The position numbers and the translations under genes were made by a program. 64,000 bases of DNA from Aquimarina sp. TRL1 (GTDB taxonomy: Bacteria; Bacteroidota; Bacteroidia; Flavobacteriales; Flavobacteriaceae): assembly GCF_013365535.1 (NCBI RefSeq), contig NZ_CP053590.1:734501-798500 (forward strand), read 5' to 3'. Of the stretch, positions 62,844-64,000 are shown piece by piece. Within the stretch, counting starts at the first letter, position 1, and the number at the start of each line of letters is the position of its first letter. The notes below the pieces were generated by a model that was given only the letters and a program-made list of their open reading frames with translations, was not told the DNA's origin and did no database searches.

Positions 62844-64000
62844 CTACAAGTTTACATTTTCTATAATAGCTGCATACCCCTGCCCTACTCCAATACACAT
62901 TGTAATTAAAGCATACTTCTTTTGTTGCTCTTGTAATTCCAGCGCAGCTGAATATGCAATTCGTGTTCCTGTTACTCCCAGTGGGTGTCCGATTGCTATT
63001 GAACCTCCATTAGGGTTAATTCTAGGGTCATTATCTTCTAAGCCCCATTCTCTGATACAGGCTAATGCCTGAGAAGCAAAAGCTTCATTCAATTCGATAA
63101 TGTCAATATCATCCATAGTCAATCCTGCTTTTTCTAATGCTTTATTAGAAGCTTGTACAGGACCTATTCCCATGATTCTAGGTTCTACCCCAACTACTGC
63201 AGAACTTACAATTTTAGCCATTGGCTTTAGTCCGTATTTTTTTACAGCTGCTTCAGAGGCTATGATGGTTGCTGCTGCTCCATCATTTAACCCTGAAGAA
63301 TTTCCTGCTGTTACACTTCCATCTTTCTTAAATGCAGGACGTAACTTTGCTAATATTTCCGGAGTAGTTGTCGGCTTGACAAACTCATCTGCTGTAAATT
63401 GAATCGGATCTTTCTTACGCTGTGGGATTTCTACCGTTGTAATTTCTTTTGCTAACCTCCCCGATGCTTGTGCTTTACTGGCTTTCATCTGACTCCAATA
63501 TGCAAAGGCATCCTGATCTTCTCTGGAGATCCCATATTTTTCGACCAGATTTTCTGCAGTATTCCCCATTCCGTCTGTACCGTATAAATCATGCATTTTT
63601 TTATTCACAAAACGCCACCCAAAACTAGAGTCATACATTTTTGAATCATTTCCATACGCAGAGGAAGGTTTTGCTATAACGTATGGTCCTCTGGTCATGT
63701 TTTCTACTCCTCCTGCAATAAAAACATCTCCATCTCCTGCTTTTATAGCTCTATTGGCATGGATAATTGATGACAGTCCAGAGCTACACAATCTATTTAC
63801 TGTTTCTCCTGGAACTGTAAAAGGTAACCCTGCCAACAATAATGACATTCGTGCTACATTTCTATTGTCTTCTCCTGCTTGATTCGCACATCCCATAATT
63901 ACATCATCATATGCTTCTTTTGGGATACCAGGGTTGTTTGCCACTAGTTTTTCTATCACTAAAGCTCCTAAATCATCTGTTCTAACAGCTGATAATGTCC
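62844..64000 (-). CDS. paaJ: Beta-ketoadipyl-CoA thiolase (PaaJ/PcaF type), partial
   Basis: The frame is open to the right edge, and upstream of the GTG at 63959 it continues as LSAVRTDDLGALVIEKL, the typical start region of PaaJ-type thiolases, so the true start lies outside the window. Visible parts: nucleophilic Cys in VNRLCSSGLSSI, IELNEAFASQALACIR, GGSIAIGHPLGVTGTRI and the second active-site Cys in MCIGVGQG. It splits 3-oxoadipyl-CoA (and 3-oxo-5,6-dehydrosuberyl-CoA) in phenylacetate breakdown. It is upstream of paaZ on the same strand. Confidence 0.92.
   Translation of the reverse strand, partial: TLSAVRTDDLGALVIEKLVANNPGIPKEAYDDVIMGCANQAGEDNRNVARMSLLLAGLPFTVPGETVNRLCSSGLSSIIHANRAIKAGDGDVFIAGGVENMTRGPYVIAKPSSAYGNDSKMYDSSFGWRFVNKKMHDLYGTDGMGNTAENLVEKYGISREDQDAFAYWSQMKASKAQASGRLAKEITTVEIPQRKKDPIQFTADEFVKPTTTPEILAKLRPAFKKDGSVTAGNSSGLNDGAAATIIASEAAVKKYGLKPMAKIVSSAVVGVEPRIMGIGPVQASNKALEKAGLTMDDIDIIELNEAFASQALACIREWGLEDNDPRINPNGGSIAIGHPLGVTGTRIAYSAALELQEQQKKYALITMCIGVGQGYAAIIENVNL

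Overview
The window is AT-rich DNA from a member of the Bacteroidota, most likely a marine flavobacterium (family Flavobacteriaceae). The genus cannot be fixed from sequence alone. The evidence is the gene families present: a DUF6261 protein, an MFS carrier of DUF5690 type, an E1-alpha/beta fused 2-oxoacid dehydrogenase, a long PaaZ, paired Roadblock/LC7 proteins and a Bacteroidota-type sugar transferase. Several promoters also carry the TAnnTTTG -7 element typical of the phylum. Sixty protein genes are supported. I saw no rRNA, tRNA, CRISPR array, prophage or insertion sequence.

Left edge (1-5651): part of a specialised-metabolite cluster. On the minus strand, reading leftwards, lie an acyl-AMP ligase, a TauD-fold iron/2-oxoglutarate enzyme that matches the isonitrile-forming ScoE type, a FcoT/ScoD-type protein, and the start of an ACP-KS polyketide synthase that runs off the window. 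A divergent Sfp-type phosphopantetheinyl transferase can activate the carrier domains. This set is the diagnostic core of isonitrile lipopeptide pathways known from actinobacteria, here apparently wired to a polyketide synthase in a Bacteroidota genome. It is the most interesting part of the window.

5648-16800: an S41 peptidase, then two inverted copies of a three-gene module. Each copy is two Roadblock/LC7 proteins divergent from a small basic protein. The copies flank a five-gene RtcB/PrfH operon for RNA and ribosome repair (with an unknown basic protein, a TPR protein and a nucleotidyltransferase) and a beta-lactamase-fold lipoprotein. One partner in each LC7 pair is almost identical between copies and the other has diverged.

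16900-28800: two unknown proteins, an ABC-2 exporter (ATPase and two DUF3526-like permeases), a short SSB, a Crp/Fnr regulator followed by a perfect FNR-type palindrome and an NAD(P)H-quinone-reductase-like gene, a YfiM-like protein, an HTH-cupin regulator, and a three-gene set (DUF5690 carrier, FAD amine oxidase, phosphonatase-like hydrolase) that probably handles an aminoalkylphosphonate-type compound.

29100-49500: a long minus-strand exopolysaccharide cluster containing a Wzc-type tyrosine kinase with a (YG)10 tail, a sugar transferase, MBOAT plus partner, glycosyltransferases, a flippase, a GT-C-like membrane protein, WlbA/WlbB-type sugar enzymes, and a set of ATP-grasp, FemAB-like and asparagine-synthase-like proteins that suggests amino-acid decoration.

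50200-64000: housekeeping and catabolic genes. These are a DUF6261 protein, PhnA-like protein, HAD phosphatase, the branched-chain 2-oxoacid dehydrogenase E1 and E2 with IlvE between them, and part of a phenylacetate pathway (DUF3050 protein, PaaY, enoyl-CoA hydratase, PaaZ with an added DinB-like domain, PaaJ running off the right edge).
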